The notes beneath the pieces are model-generated. The model made no database searches. It had not been told where the DNA came from and worked only from the letters and a program-made list of their open reading frames with translations. Positions 34,673 to 48,751 of a stretch of 64,000 nucleotides of DNA are shown here, piece after piece. Positions within the stretch are counted from its first letter, which is position 1. Every line of letters starts with the position of its first letter. The position numbers and the translations under genes are program-made. Source of the DNA: Diphasiastrum complanatum (Eukaryota; Streptophyta; Lycopodiopsida; Lycopodiales; Lycopodiaceae); the NCBI GenBank assembly GCA_029204225.1, contig CM055094.1:13164813-13228812 (forward strand), given 5' to 3'.

Positions 34673-37600
34673 GAAAATCTTATGCAAACAGGAACTGCAG
34701 CATCGTGCTTCTAATCGGCCCTCTACAGCGCTTCACTAGCTTGCATTCAAGCTTACATCCTCCACAGAACCAGCCATCGGTTTTCACAAGCAACAAATTC
34801 TGATTTCCAGGTCAGATGGCGCGAAACAACAGCTTGAATGGAGATCTCAAAGCCTTCCAACTGCCCCAAATCACTCACAGATCAACATGTGAGGATTCCA
34901 CAGTAGGCTAGAAGCATCAACACCGAAGGTCTTGGCAGAATCCACAGGATTTTCCATTCCGGATTAGTGCTTCATCTCAACTCCCAGATGGATGCACCCA
35001 CTCGCAGAAAACAGCAAGCAGAGAATCAAAATGGTTCCATTTCAGGTCTGAACCTCAACCCAGGCCACACTCCCTTCAACAACAATAATGCCTGCAGATC
35101 TGTGACCCTCAAAAGCTTCTCTTTGCACTGAACAAAGGTTCCAACCTTTACAAAATCAGATTTTACATAGGTTTAGAAACATGCCTCAGTGTCCCGAAGA
35201 CAAGGAAAAGAGTTACTGTAAATATTACAGTTCTAAACTCTTTCACAGTCAGCAAGCAACAATCCAAGAGAGGTTTCACAGGGTTCCACTGCATGCATCA
35301 CTTACCCAAGTCTTTATCTGCTTTTCCAAGTAACAGGCAACTTGCAATTTGCATTCTATGTTTTCAGTTTTCAATTTGCATGAAACACGAGAGGATGCAC
35401 TACTCCATATTTCTCAATTAAAGTGTCTGGGTCCTCTCAAGGTCATTAGTCACCAACAGGCCTCGACGTGGAATAAAATCTAGGTGTGACCAATAAACTC
35501 GAACACTGGAGGGCCGATCTACCATATTAGGACTATTCCATGTCCTTAGCTGAATATGGCCGTAACACATCACTCTCTAGATGTATGTGATCAACTTGAA
35601 AATAGCCTCAACCCGATATGGAATGACGACAAACTCAGCATGTATAATCTGTTGAGGAACAGATGGCTTGGACCGGATCATACATGCAAGCATACTGATC
35701 TGTAGATGAGAAATGCTAGTCCACTCTAACTCGGGAATCCCGATGCACCACGCCTCCGGTGCATACATAGTTGTGGGTGTAACAATAGTGTCAAATAGGT
35801 TACACTTACTTGGGGCATCACGAATGTGCTTCCTGAAACAGAAACGATCGAGAATAACCAACGAAGCATGACCCTTACGTAATCTAGCTGTGGTGGCGTG
35901 TCTCATATTGAACGCAGGACCAGTGAAAGAAGTCCCCAAATAAGTGCAAGAGGATACCACCTCAAGGGTTGGCCCGCCACCCCCTAAAGTGAATGCTTGC
36001 CGCTGCATAAAGGACCTGGAGGTATTAAAGATCATGATCTGGGTTTTCCTGATATGCATAGTCAAACCAAATAAGTCTCCAAAGACATGTAATGTGTCTA
36101 AATGCTGCTGCAACCCCTCACCAGAAGAAGAAAGCAATGCCACATCATCAACATAAAGTAAAATGGAAATGAGTAAGTCCACAACCAATACCACCATCCT
36201 AGTTGATGGCTCTTTCAAGCTCATCAATGTACAAACCAAAGGGTGTGGGGGAGAGGGAACAACTTGCTTCACCCCAATAGTGCTCCTAACTCTCTCAAAG
36301 AGACTCTACTCCAATATGAAGCATCCCCAAACCTACTCATATAGTGACATGATAGCCAACATGGCATCAGTGGAAAAATCAAAATCCCTCAACCTCTGGA
36401 TGAGCATATGACGTGGGACAAAGTCAAACGCTTTTCGGAAATCCACAAAACAACAATAGACTCTCTCATGTCTGATCTAGCCTCCTCAATGACAGCACAA
36501 AGTGTGAACACATGATCAATGATGGAATGCTATGTCCTGAAGCAGGCCTACCTCAAAGCATGTAGTATATATGTCTCTGCCTCACAACTGATCACTGTCT
36601 GAAGGATAGTGCCATAAAGTTTAGCCACAATGTACCCAATCATAATGATACAATAATTATCAGGGTTCATGGGGTATTAGTACACCATGGAAGGGGAAAT
36701 CCAAAAATGATGGCCTGATTAAGGAGTGAGCTGGGTGAAAGTATCTCAGAAGCATGAATCACGAGTTTAGCCTCAAGGTCCTCTATATCTCAAGCATGAT
36801 GGGTCTTCATTTTCTCAATGGCAAGAGAGACCATAGCAGGAGTGAAAAAGGAGAAGGTGGAGGGATGAGGAGATATAACAACCAGATCAGTGGGAAAGGT
36901 AGAGTAAAGTGGCAAATTCAATCCAACAATGTAAACATTTCAGCAAAGGAGGTGGAGCACAGGGTATAAACTCACACCAGAATGCACCAAATGAGGAGCT
37001 ATAGAGAAGATCTACAAGGCGTTTCCCTTTAGAAGTTTCATATATACATTTTTCATAACGACAAGTATAGTTATATAGGCGTCTGAGATGACGAAGATGG
37101 GAAGATGGTAAAGGAGAGTAACTTGCGAGTGGAGGTTTGGATGAAAAGGCCATAGAGGCGGCAATATGAAGAGCTGTAGTGAGGAATGATGCTTGGGAGT
37201 AGAGTAGACTATCATAAGGAAAATTTCCGACTATGAAGGAGATAGCATCTCAGGAAAGATGTGTGTATGTGTTATTAAATGTGCACTTAGGGGTACATTC
37301 CATGGAAGAGGGAGTAGATGGAGAGAGATTAGATACAAAGCCTAGATTAATAGAAAGAAAGAAATGGTCAGATAATGTGGTGGGAGAAACAATAAAGTCA
37401 GATAGAAAGGAGATAAGAGATGGTGACCCCATGAAATAATCCACAACACTATGCCCCCACCATGAGGGTGGCAAGTATAGTCACTGGATCTCGGCATTGC
37501 AGTCGACTTTCTTCTTTCCTTCGGGTAGTGGTTCAAGTGTCCATGCCTGATTTTACTTCATTGATTCGATCTCTTCCGAGATGGCTTGTCTTCAAAATTC

Positions 37601-39637
37601 GCCTTCAGGATTCTGGATTGCTTCCAAATATGTCATTGGTTCCTTGGTGAAACCACATAATTCGAAGTCTGTGACTACGCTCAACTGAATACTATCAATG
37701 AGTCTCACGGGAGGTCTTCAAATTCTTGTCGACCTTCACAGTTCGATCTCTGGTTGCTAATTCGACCTTTGCGTTTCTTCTTCAGGTTCTTTGACAGGTT
37801 GATCTTTTGTCTCCTGCTCAGGAGTTTGTGATTCGACGTTTGGCCTTTAACTCTTTCTTCGATTGGCAATATCGAGAAAACTTCATGGCCATTTGATTCT
37901 TTCACTCTTGGAAATGTCGATTCGTCGAACTTCACATCCCTACTCATTACCACCTTCTTTGTCGTTGGATTGTAGAGTCGATAGACATGTGAACCATTTG
38001 AATATCTGACCATGACGGTCAGTATTGACTTTTCATCTAGTTTGCTTCTCTTTTCTATGTGCATGTAGGCTGCACAACACTCTCACATACGATAGATTGG
38101 GCTTCTCACCTGTCCACATTTCGTACGGATTCTTGCTCTCCACTGTCGTCGTTATCGAACAGTTTTGTAGATGGACTGCAACGACGATTGCTTCAGCCCA
38201 AAACCGACTTGGCAGTTGTGCTTGAGCCATCATGCACTTTGCTCCTTTGATAAGCATTTTGTTTCGACTTTCTAATACACCATTGTATTGTGGTGTATAT
38301 GCTGGCATGAATTGATGTTCGATACCTCTCTCCTCTGATTTCATCTTCAGATAGTATACAGTAGTCATCCTCCTGAAATCATCTATGAATGTGAGGAAGA
38401 ATCTCGATCCTGAAAGGGAGTCGACCTTCATGGGTCCATAGACATCTGTATGGACTAGTTCTAGGATATCCTTAGCTCTCCTTCTTTCATGTACGAATGG
38501 ATTTCGATGCTCCTTACCTTTCTAACAAGCTTCGCAGAAATCTGAGTTTGGATTTGTAACTTTTAGACCATTCACAAGCTCATTCTTGCTCATGTCATAG
38601 AGACTCCTCATATTTAGATGACACATGCGTTTATGCGAGAGACGATTCTCACTTTCGGATGCATTCAGTACACTATCATAGCTATTGATGATTTTCGCTT
38701 GATATAAGTTACCATGTATGTGCGAAAATTGTCTTGAGCTTTTCTACATGTCGATCCAGCTCGTTCCCATCCCATTGCAGGCTCTGCAACTGATTTGTAG
38801 AGGTGCATGACTGATGCATCTGTCCTTACTTTGTATTTTGTTTTAGCTTTTCCCACGCTCCATGGCTGCTTTGGCAGTCTTCAATCTGCATGAGGATGTC
38901 TTCGTTTATAAAGTATACGATGATCGCCATCGCGATTCTAGAATTGCTCTCCAAAAAAAAAATGATTCGCCCAGAATCACTGTTTTTTTCCTTTTAGAAA
39001 AAAGAAACCAGGCAATATGGGTATCAGTAGATAGAGAAACAACAAAGAATTACGATTATAGTAGTTTCAGAAGAAAAAAAATTTGGACTTGACATGAACC
39101 TGAAAATGTTCATTTCAGGTCCAAATTTTTTTTTGATAAGTAAGATTGTTTATTTTTATTTTTGGCGATTCTGGGCAGCGAATAGCGATTCGCAAATTTG
39201 ATCGCAATTCGATGCAACTATGGTATACATACATACATATCATAGATCCAGCGGTACCAGGATCTGCGGATCCCGGTACCGCGGATCCACACTGGTACCG
39301 CGGATCCATACTGATCCGCGGTACCATAATATATTAATTTGTTTAAATATTTAATATTTAATATTTTTTTTAAATATATATATATTTTTATTGTATTTTA
39401 GTGGGCAATATGGGTATCAGCTTGAAGCTGTTGATGAGAGCAGTCCATTTTTGGGTAAATTTATAGCTAAAACAATATCTTTTGTCTTTTTTTTTGGGCA
39501 GATACAACATTAAAGAATATTAAGAAAAAATAAAAAAAATAATATATTGTGGTACCGCCCTGGTACCGCATTCTACAGGGCGAGACCATAATGGCGGTAC
39601 CACCATTATGGTGCCGGCGGTACCACAGGGAACTATG

Positions 39638-39674
<37 letters not shown>

Positions 39675-40004
39675 AATTGCAGCGGAACGCGTTCCGGGGG
39701 GGGGGCATTCCGAAACAAACGTTTCGGAACACACAACAATTTTGCTTGAAATTTGCAAACTTTTTTGCATTTGGTCCATGTCCTCTAGAGGAGAGAAAAT
39801 GTTGGAAACTTTTTTTTGCATGTCGGATCGAGGCATGTGTGCAATCTACGAGCATCTAGTCGACGATTGGGATGCAATGGGCACAGTGTCAGGCACGGGA
39901 AACGAGCATGGAGCTCGAAATCATCAAATCCAGGTTTTTCTTGCCTACACATGACTTTTAAAATGTGCATAGAACTATTTGTAGGCGTCGGATTGGGGGG
40001 ATGT

Positions 40005-40079
<75 letters not shown>

Positions 40080-42414
40080 TATTAACGTTTTTTGGGCACC
40101 CGTGGGTGCATAAGACCAAAAAGAAAATATGTACAAGCAACAACGGGAGCATCATCCATAGGAGGACATGGCCATAAAATGCTATAAACTAGCTACGAAT
40201 GAAAGTAGAACAAAGCAGAAGTGAAATAAGCCCACAACCCGGGCCAGGTATAACAGAAGAACTACAAAAAAAGTGCCACTGCCCAGAATCCGAGCCAGGT
40301 GGAGAATAAGTATATATCAACGAAAGTAAGTGTGAAGAGTGGAGTGTACAGTTGGCCCTGATGGAGGCAAGTGGTGACTACATCTGGGCTTTTTCCGCGG
40401 TGGCATAGGGATAGGAATCTCATCGTCGAAGTCATCAGCATGTGCTCGAGTCCGAAAGAAGCAAGTGAGAAGCAGGTGCTAGGAGTCTAACCCCAGGTGA
40501 TCTGGTACAGGGAAATGAGACTGACGGAGAGTAAGCATTTCACGAACAAGAAGTCGCAAGCAACGAGCATCAGGATAGGGGACAAAACTGCGAAGTGTAT
40601 GCGGGCCATTACAAAAGAGACAATAATACCTCCCCCGTATCTCATAATACAACAGACATTTGAGGAAGAAATGGGCTTCATCTTCCACCTCCTGCAACGA
40701 GCACAAGCGACATAGACGACGCTCCAGGGGGATATCCCATGCACACAGATAGGTGTCAAGATCAGCCGCCGTAGAAGAGGTGGAGAGGCCGCCGCAGTTC
40801 CAAAAACCGAATGTGACGCTAGCCGGGGCTATTGTGGGCTGCTCCCATGCCCGAGTACCCCCAACTTCCTATTGACGCTTGGAGAAAAAGCGCGGGCTGC
40901 CATTTGTGAATACCTCCCGCTGTTGTTTTGTCCTTGCCTCCTGAATAATAGTTTTACGCTGTAACCATTGGCAGTGAGTAAGGTCATCTATGTAAATCTG
41001 AAAGCCTCGAAGAGTCGCACGAAGAACTGTCTGCCGATCGTCCATAGTTTTGAATTTGACAAATAATACCTTCGGATCATGCTGGAGGTGCCAAGCATAC
41101 TGGATACCTGGAACTGAGAGCCCCATGCGTGAAGTAAACAAAGAGGTAACCTGGTTTAGTGATGTGCCCTCAGTGGGAAGACCCCGGAATCTTAAGTTGA
41201 TCTTTTTGTCATCTCAGTGTTGTTGTTCTGCCAAGACGCCCTGTACCGTGATGTCTAAGGAGGGTGCTACAGAAGACGAAGAGGTGGTAGATGATCTCAA
41301 GATAGAAGCCCATGATTTGGTCTCACGTACTTCTTGCTCGAGAGTAGGCACCTTCTGTACATGTTCCACCGTCTCATGAAGTCGTTGTTCAAGAACGGGA
41401 ATCCGGGCAGTGCACTCAAGAGGGTCATGTATTTGGCGCTCCAGTAGGGGAAGCTTACTCATGGATGCTTAGTATCTTAAACAACACGGGAGATATTAGG
41501 GATGATGTCCCTCTGCAAAGCACTAAGCGCAACACGAAGAGAAGCAATTTCAGTCTGTTGAGCGTCAATCGTGGCAGTCTTAGTAAGCAAATCCGCACGA
41601 AGTTCATTGAGTTGTGAAAGAAAAGCAGCAAATTGCTTAGAAATGTACTCATTCAGCGAGGAGATGTTCTCATGAGTGGTGTGTCGCGTGTAGGTGTGGC
41701 ATGTGTCTCCCATAGCAGCTGAGGACGAAGCAGCGACCTGTGGCGGTCGAGCGCTGACAGAATTGGTAGGCATGGTGGACGCAATCTCCAAAGCACGAAG
41801 ATGTTTGCGAGAGCCTGTAGACATTAACTTCTTGGCACGCTTTGTGCGCAAGACAAAGCCTGGAGGCATGCGAAACGAAGCCGTAGGATGATTTGCAGGA
41901 GAGGGAGCAAGAACAGTAGTGAGGCACTCATCACATCAAATGGATCAGCAATGGCCGAGAGGGAGTAGTGGAGTGTGAGAGGGTGTTGGAAAATCTATGG
42001 CAAGAACGTGCATACACAAGAAAACCCTAATCAAGCAGTTTTACGGAAATGAGAATAACTTTTTCATACGAAGTCCGATTGACCCGAAAATGGATTCAGA
42101 TCGAAGGTAAGACAGAGAACTACGCAGTCGTCAGCCTGTATTTGCAGTAAGGTACGGATACGTACGTACTGTACGGATTTTATAGACTGCAAAAAATCTG
42201 AAATCAAGAAAAATCAAATTCTCAAAACTCAAACTGTTGAGGATCTATTGCAAAAGGATAGCAACAATGAAATCTTGAGAAACAAGCTTAGAGTAGCTAA
42301 AAGTGATGCAAGAAAGTGTCATGCACATAAAAGGTAGATCTAGCCACATAGAAAGCTAGAAAGAAGTGAGAGTTGCATGGAGATGGAAGCAGTGAGGAGA
42401 TAAAGATGGCTGCG

Positions 42415-42488
<74 letters not shown>

Positions 42489-45400
42489 CTCAATACGATA
42501 GGAGATGCTTCTCATACCGATTTCAAATGGTTCAATTCGATTCCTTCAGATGGTTTGCTAGAGTTGCTATGGTTCAATAAAGTTTGTCATGATTTTAGAT
42601 GGTTCAGTATGGCTCCCAATCAGTGCATGTCTAATCATAACTCAAATAGTATCAACTTTCAAATCGAATAAGCATCTATTCCAATTTTGTGTCGATTCAT
42701 TCGGATTTTTGTGGATAATATCAAAGTATTTGAATTTTTTTTAATATTTTTGCAAAGGGTCTTGGTATTCAAAGATCATGGGATGACATGGATGGCCTAG
42801 TTACCAAACACGATGAGCTCCTACTCAAGTTGATGGTGTTCATGAGTTGGCAGTGCCCATGGATTGGCGATACTCATGAGTTGGCAAATCTATAATTGCC
42901 TTAATAGATGGCCTTCTTTTGGTGGTTTACCATGTCGATTCTTTTGGTGGTTTACTATATCACCAGCGTGATAGAGGACTGTGTGTGGCGGATTACGTCG
43001 TAAAGTCACTAGCCTCTGTTCTTCTCATTTCTAACAAGGTAACCTCCACTACTTTATTTAATCTAAACAGTATTTTATGATGTTCTAGATAGGTTATTTG
43101 ATGACTAGTACATTTGCTATCACTTCTTCTTTTCCAAGTTCAAGTTTCAGCTCCAAATATGCTTCCTTATATTAGGACACACACCTTTCTTTGCTTGGTA
43201 ACTTCTCCTTTGATGAATTTATAGAAAACCAAGCTACTTTTCTCACTTGTTTGTTTCCACAAGTAGCTTCCCTTTCATTTCCTTTGAACCTTATAGTTCT
43301 AAAGGTAACAAAATACTCTCCATCCCGCAGTAATCAAATCTAGCTTTTTGACATTGTTATTCTTTTTATCAAGTTTATGTGTTGCATGCATACACATATG
43401 TAGAGGATCTTGGCAAATATGTTGTAAGGCGTAAGATCACTTATTTAAATCGGTGCTTGTTTTTTTCTCAATCAAGTTTCCCTTAGGGAGAAAGCAGAAC
43501 ATGTTGGCCCTTGTTACAAATTGTTACTATGATGATGCTCTATATAATGTGTTGCATGCATACTATGCTACCATCTTTGGCCCAAGGGTTGAGAGTTCTA
43601 CAACACAAGGGTCACTAGGGTAAAGACAAACATGATATATTGAAGGACTTCAAGGAAAGTGCATCAATGAGGAAAAGAAAAGGATTCGCCGTCCTATTTG
43701 TGCACCTCTACATGTAGTTAGCCAATGGGTGGTTGCATGTTTGGAAAAAGCAATGGTGAAAACTTGTCATTGATCATACATTGCGATACTCCATATAAAG
43801 ACGTTTGATTTTTCACTTCATCTACATATCCCAAGGTCGTGAGAAGGATATCTTCCAACTCCTCATCTATTCATAATATTAACATCACCAATATGATTTA
43901 CACAAGTCTAACAACACTTTCAACTTTTTCTTGTCTTGCATTCATAACTCATTATTTTGAGCGCAATTTGTTATTGAGGCAGTTTGTCTTATTATTTGGC
44001 TCTAATGCTTCAATCACTTCTTTAGATATCATTTTTGTACTTGCCTTGTTGAAGAGTCTAAGCTCAAAGAAAATATTGAGCGATCTTTTTTCCCCCTATT
44101 TTGAAGGCAACATCATCCTTTTGAATATTATGATTCCTCGCTACATCCTTAGGTTTTCAACAAAAGAACCAAAGTACTTCCTCTTCCATTATCATGGAAA
44201 AAATTTAAGACGCTTGCCGCTGAACTTAATCTATGGAGCAAAGATAAACACATTAGAGCTAGTAGCATTCAATTGACCAACAAATTTTCATATGAGTACC
44301 TAGTAAGTAGGCTCATATCTTGGTGAATTTCTTATAACCTATCAAAAGTTTTTAGCAACTCAATATGTAGATCACGAGGAAGCCATAATTATTACTCAAC
44401 AAAATCCAAGCTAGTTTTAACTCAAAAAGATCCAAGCTATCAACTACATTCACAAGACACATGCTGTACACAGACTCAATTCTAAACTCTATGAAAGCTT
44501 TTAAAACATTCAAAACGCACACCAAAAGATGAGTACTTTAAGCCTCAAGTTGCTCCTTTTATTTCTCAGTATGTCGTAAGCTAGTGATCAGAAGATTCCT
44601 GATTTTGATCCTTTATTATTTTTATATACATTTCATGTTTAAGGCCTAACGTGTCCTTACAATTTCCAACATTCAAGGCACATGTGTACTCTTTTAATCA
44701 ATGAGCATGTTTCTCAACCATGTATCTTTATATGTGTCATGGTTTTGGTCATGACTTTTCCAAGGTTTGTTGTAGCCCTGTAGAAACAATTTAGAAGCAT
44801 GCAGCATGTAGATGTGTTTTTTACATAGCGTTTTTGTTTGAAAGTAAAGATCTTACATTCCAATAAAACAATGATTTATAATGGACGAGCAAAGTGTGTA
44901 ATCATTCTCATTGAATCTAAATATTAAATTTGGAGAGCAGTTGAAACTTTGTCCCTCTAATTAGCATTCCCTATTAGTTTCTTGTTGAATGTCTGTTGCT
45001 TGTAGTTGAAGTAGACCCCTTTGAATTCAGATACATAAAACAACCAAATATCTCTTCTATGTGCTACTAGCATTGAAGGTTCAAGTGCTTTAGAGTTCCC
45101 AAAAATTGGTAGATAAACTAGGTGAATTAGCCATTCAATCCAAAGTTAGACACTAATTCTTGGGAACAGGTTCATATTTTTCACCTTCTAGACTTGGAGA
45201 AACTCTAAAAAATATCAAAGCACGAACAATTGATGATGTCACTTATTAGCATAGCAAGTATCTTCCTGCACTTGGCCAAGATTGTGTTGGATTTTATATG
45301 GCTATGTCACCAGTGTGTGCAAGAGCAATACAAACTGCAATTGTAAATTGCATTTGATAAAAGAAAAACCAGGTCTATGCTTAAAACTTTTGATTGAAGC

Positions 45401-48400
45401 AAGAATATGATATATTTCTTGTTGACTTCTTGGTACAATTTAGATTGTTTAGTAGATCTAGAATAATGTAGTCCCATAAATATGATTTTTTTCCTAAAAT
45501 ATGTTAAAAAGTTATGCTTCAAAAGCTTTAACATCAAGGAGGTTCATTTTTAGCCTGAAAATTTTTCTAACCTCAAAAGGATGAGCCTTTTGTTGTGACT
45601 ACAAATCTTGGCCTGAAAGATAAAAAACTTGGAAAATGTTGACGTACTAGGAGCAAAGAAGGTGAAATTCACTGGCAAACAAAAGGTACTTACAATAATA
45701 CAAAGTGAAAAAAGAATAAGTTGATAATCAAGTGCAGTACATACCTGGTTGTCACTCTAGATCGCTCAGTGACATTGTGCCACGTATAATGTGACATCAC
45801 AATGCCGCAAAAAAACACCGTAAGAATTCCACTCAAGTAGAAGAGCTACATTCAAAATTTAAAATGTCCAAGAGTAAGTATATATCTATATGTTAATAGA
45901 TATTTTTGTTTAGTGACAAATGCTTCAAATGATGCTAATTGATACAAGAGTGATCTCTCTCTCTCTCTCTCAAATCTTTTTTTGTTATAAATACATTATA
46001 TTTAGTTAGTTCTTTTATCCGGCATACTCTGAGTTGATGTTTAGTCTTGGATGTACATTGTAGTCTTACATAACTTAAAAGAAGATGTTAAAAAAGTGCC
46101 CTATCCCCCACAATCTTTGGATTATATATCGATGAGCTTGAGCGTATCATTGATCAGGATGGCAGCATCAGCTGTAGACTTGGTGACATTCTTATCTCTA
46201 GTAGATTCTCTACTTTATTATATGCGGATGACATGGCACTGCTTTCATCTACAGCGGAGGGATTGCAGAGACATTTGGTAGACTACACTCATTTTGAGAT
46301 ATGGGTTCGATGGTACACACTAGAAAGATCCATCTCATGATGTTTAACACCTTTAGGGCCTACATGCAATGAGAAACTTCTTACTTTAGATGGTCGGCCG
46401 TTGTAGATTGTATCTTACAAATATTTGGGCACACTCTTGATTGCTCCCACATTTAGGATGAGACAAGTTGTTGTCGCTAGGTTGAGGAAAGGTCATGCAT
46501 CCTTGGTCAATCTTGAGTGCTTCTACTTCAGGAAGTATATTCGGGATGCCCCTAGTAAGTGTAAATTATTTGATACTATTGTCTTACCTATAGCCATGTA
46601 CATTACAAAGGTTTGGTGCACAAGGCTTCTTGAGTCAGAGTGGGCCAATATTTCTCATTTACAGACTACTATGCTTTCTCGTATGATTCGGGCCTGATAA
46701 GTTTGCAATCATGCCACTATAGGCTGAGGCTATTTTTAGGATGATTATATTTATCCAAAGATATTGAGTCTTCCAGGCGACTAACTATGGTGTCCCCATA
46801 TTGCTCTCCTATCAACTTCACGACCAAGATTATCAATTTTCATGGTATTCCCAGGCCTCTCGTCTTCTACGCACATATGATATGCCTCGAAGGGATCTCA
46901 TTGATACATTTTTGGTTTCATTTATTGAGCATACTTACAACGTACATGGCAGGGATCTCTTGGGGTTAAGCTAGACTTCTATCATTCCCACTTTCTAGAG
47001 TTGATTATTATGGGTATACTAATATGACCTCGGTGCCTGGATAGTGGTCTCTCACATTGCTTATGGTTTACATTAGGATAGCTCCGGGTTTCTTCACATT
47101 AGTTATTTGTGGATACAAGATATTTTTAGGGCATCCCATGTGAGAGCAGGATTTGCCAGTTATGAATATTAGATGAGGTGAAGTCTAAAGAGCATCTTCT
47201 ATTTAGATGTATTGCTTATTATGAGATCAAAGGAAGTTACCATTGCCTTTACCATGATTTTCTAGTCACACTACGCTCTCTTATTTCTTATGAGGATCCA
47301 CATTGTGTTGCTTTGATGATATGGGAGATGTTTCTTCTATGCTGACAATTACGCCAGCATGATCAGTTAGCTTCGGGACTATCTATCCTTTCTTACTTCA
47401 ACAAAGCTCCAGTTCCCCTAGACCATGATATTTGATAGTTCATTGTAATATTGTATCAATTGCGGTACTTTTTTCAATTATGCAAAGCTTTCATTCATAG
47501 CTCATTCAGACAATCAGAGACTACTTTCTCTGATTGATTTAGTCTAGGTTATTTTGAGTTTGATTTTGGAGACATATTTATGCTATTACATAGACTATCG
47601 CACTTGAGATGTATTATTTTGTCTTATATGCTTTTTAGCATTAGAATGACAAGTAATCTCTCTCTCTCTCTCTCTACCCCCTAACTTGTTGGCCAGATTC
47701 TGGCATATATACTTGTCATCCTCACAGTGGCAGTCATAGTGCCATTGATTATCTCACAGAGTCACCATCCTCCATACCTCTCATCTTTGATTTTCATATT
47801 TCTCCCACCACCCTCTCTAGAGACTCTTTCCTCTATTTTTCTATTGGCCGCCTCCCACCCCCCCAGAGGCACCCCCCCCCACCCCATAATTACTCATGCA
47901 CCCAAATACACATTCAGCCTTCTAAACATGTCAATCTACTAGGAGTCTCTGGCCTCATTACTCCACTCTTGTCCCCATGATAGTATAGTTGAATCACAAG
48001 CTACTTTCCTTACCACATCTCTTCACATTGTCGCATCCCTAGACTTTCCTCCAGAGCCCCATAAAGGCAAATCCACACATTCTTCACCACCCTGTCCTCT
48101 ACACCCCCCATGGTATGATACCGAATGTCACTCTCTTCATCATCTTGTTGCCCATGCACATATTCATGCTCCTCACCTTCTCCGCTCCTCCCGACATTCA
48201 TACCATCATACATTCCACAGTAAAAAAGCGTGCCTATGACGAATCCGAAGGAAAACGTCTTATTGACCTTCTTTTCAACTCTTCATCGGGTGCTTTTTGG
48301 CGTGAGTTCATCCCTTACGTTGTTTTCTTCGCTACAATTTTGGAGACGTTTTCATGGGCTCCCATTGATACCACACACTTGACATGTATGTTACTAGCCT

Positions 48401-48685
48401 ATATGCCTTTTGGCATGTAAAAGACATTAATAAATCTCTCTCTCTCTCTCTCTCTCAGCAGTAGCAACATCATAGCATCATAGCCTTGACATCATGACAC
48501 CTATAGATGATTATTATGCGCACACACCCTCGCATACGTGTCTATTTTAGTTCTAGTTTGTACTAGATGTTTTCTTTATTACAGTTTTGGAGACGTTTTA
48601 CACGCTCCCATGGTTACCACATACTTGACATGTACTTCATTAGTCTTATATGTCTTTTGGCATAGAAAAGACATTAATAAAGCTT

Positions 48686-48751
<66 letters not shown>

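Larger units (their letters stand above)
29571..35567 (-). mobile_element. LTR retrotransposon (Gypsy, chromodomain type) inserted in a LINE, with 5-bp TSD
   Basis: The target-site duplication CATCA flanks it at 29566-29570 and 35568-35572, and the LINE reading resumes across it. The 3' LTR is 29571-30064 (494 bp, ends TGTAA...TAACA on the plus strand). The 5' LTR is only 35395-35567 (173 bp, homologous to 29891-30064), so the rest has been lost. Just inside the 3' LTR, minus-strand 30300-30080 reads NDSWERVKS and then a TELV stop, the usual chromodomain end of polymerase. No intact gag-pol remains. A related deleted element sits inside it at about 31300-32196. All of this is inside the NHX intron. 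Confidence 0.85.
40007..42487 (-). mobile_element. LINE with complete ends but most of ORF2 deleted
   Basis: Minus strand from 42487: CT tract (42487-42417); 5' UTR homologous to 59200-59400; ORF1 (41927-40869); start of ORF2 (about 40850-40740). The sequence then jumps near 40737 directly to the Cys/His finger at the end of ORF2 (CSLQEVEDEAHFFLKC at 40706-40650), the 3' UTR, the hairpin (40109-40096) and a CT tail (40076-40007). About 2.5 kb coding for endonuclease and RT is missing compared with the copy at 59.1-64.0 kb. It is a natural deletion derivative that would need enzymes from another copy. Confidence 0.87.

Noticed and set aside
34331-34739. Open frames over (GA)n as proteins
   Set aside because: Arg-Glu or Leu-Ser repeats generated by a dinucleotide microsatellite.
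43839-44276. 145-codon open frame as a possible novel gene
   Set aside because: Starts at GTG, has AT-rich composition, no motif, no splice context and no support from neighbours.
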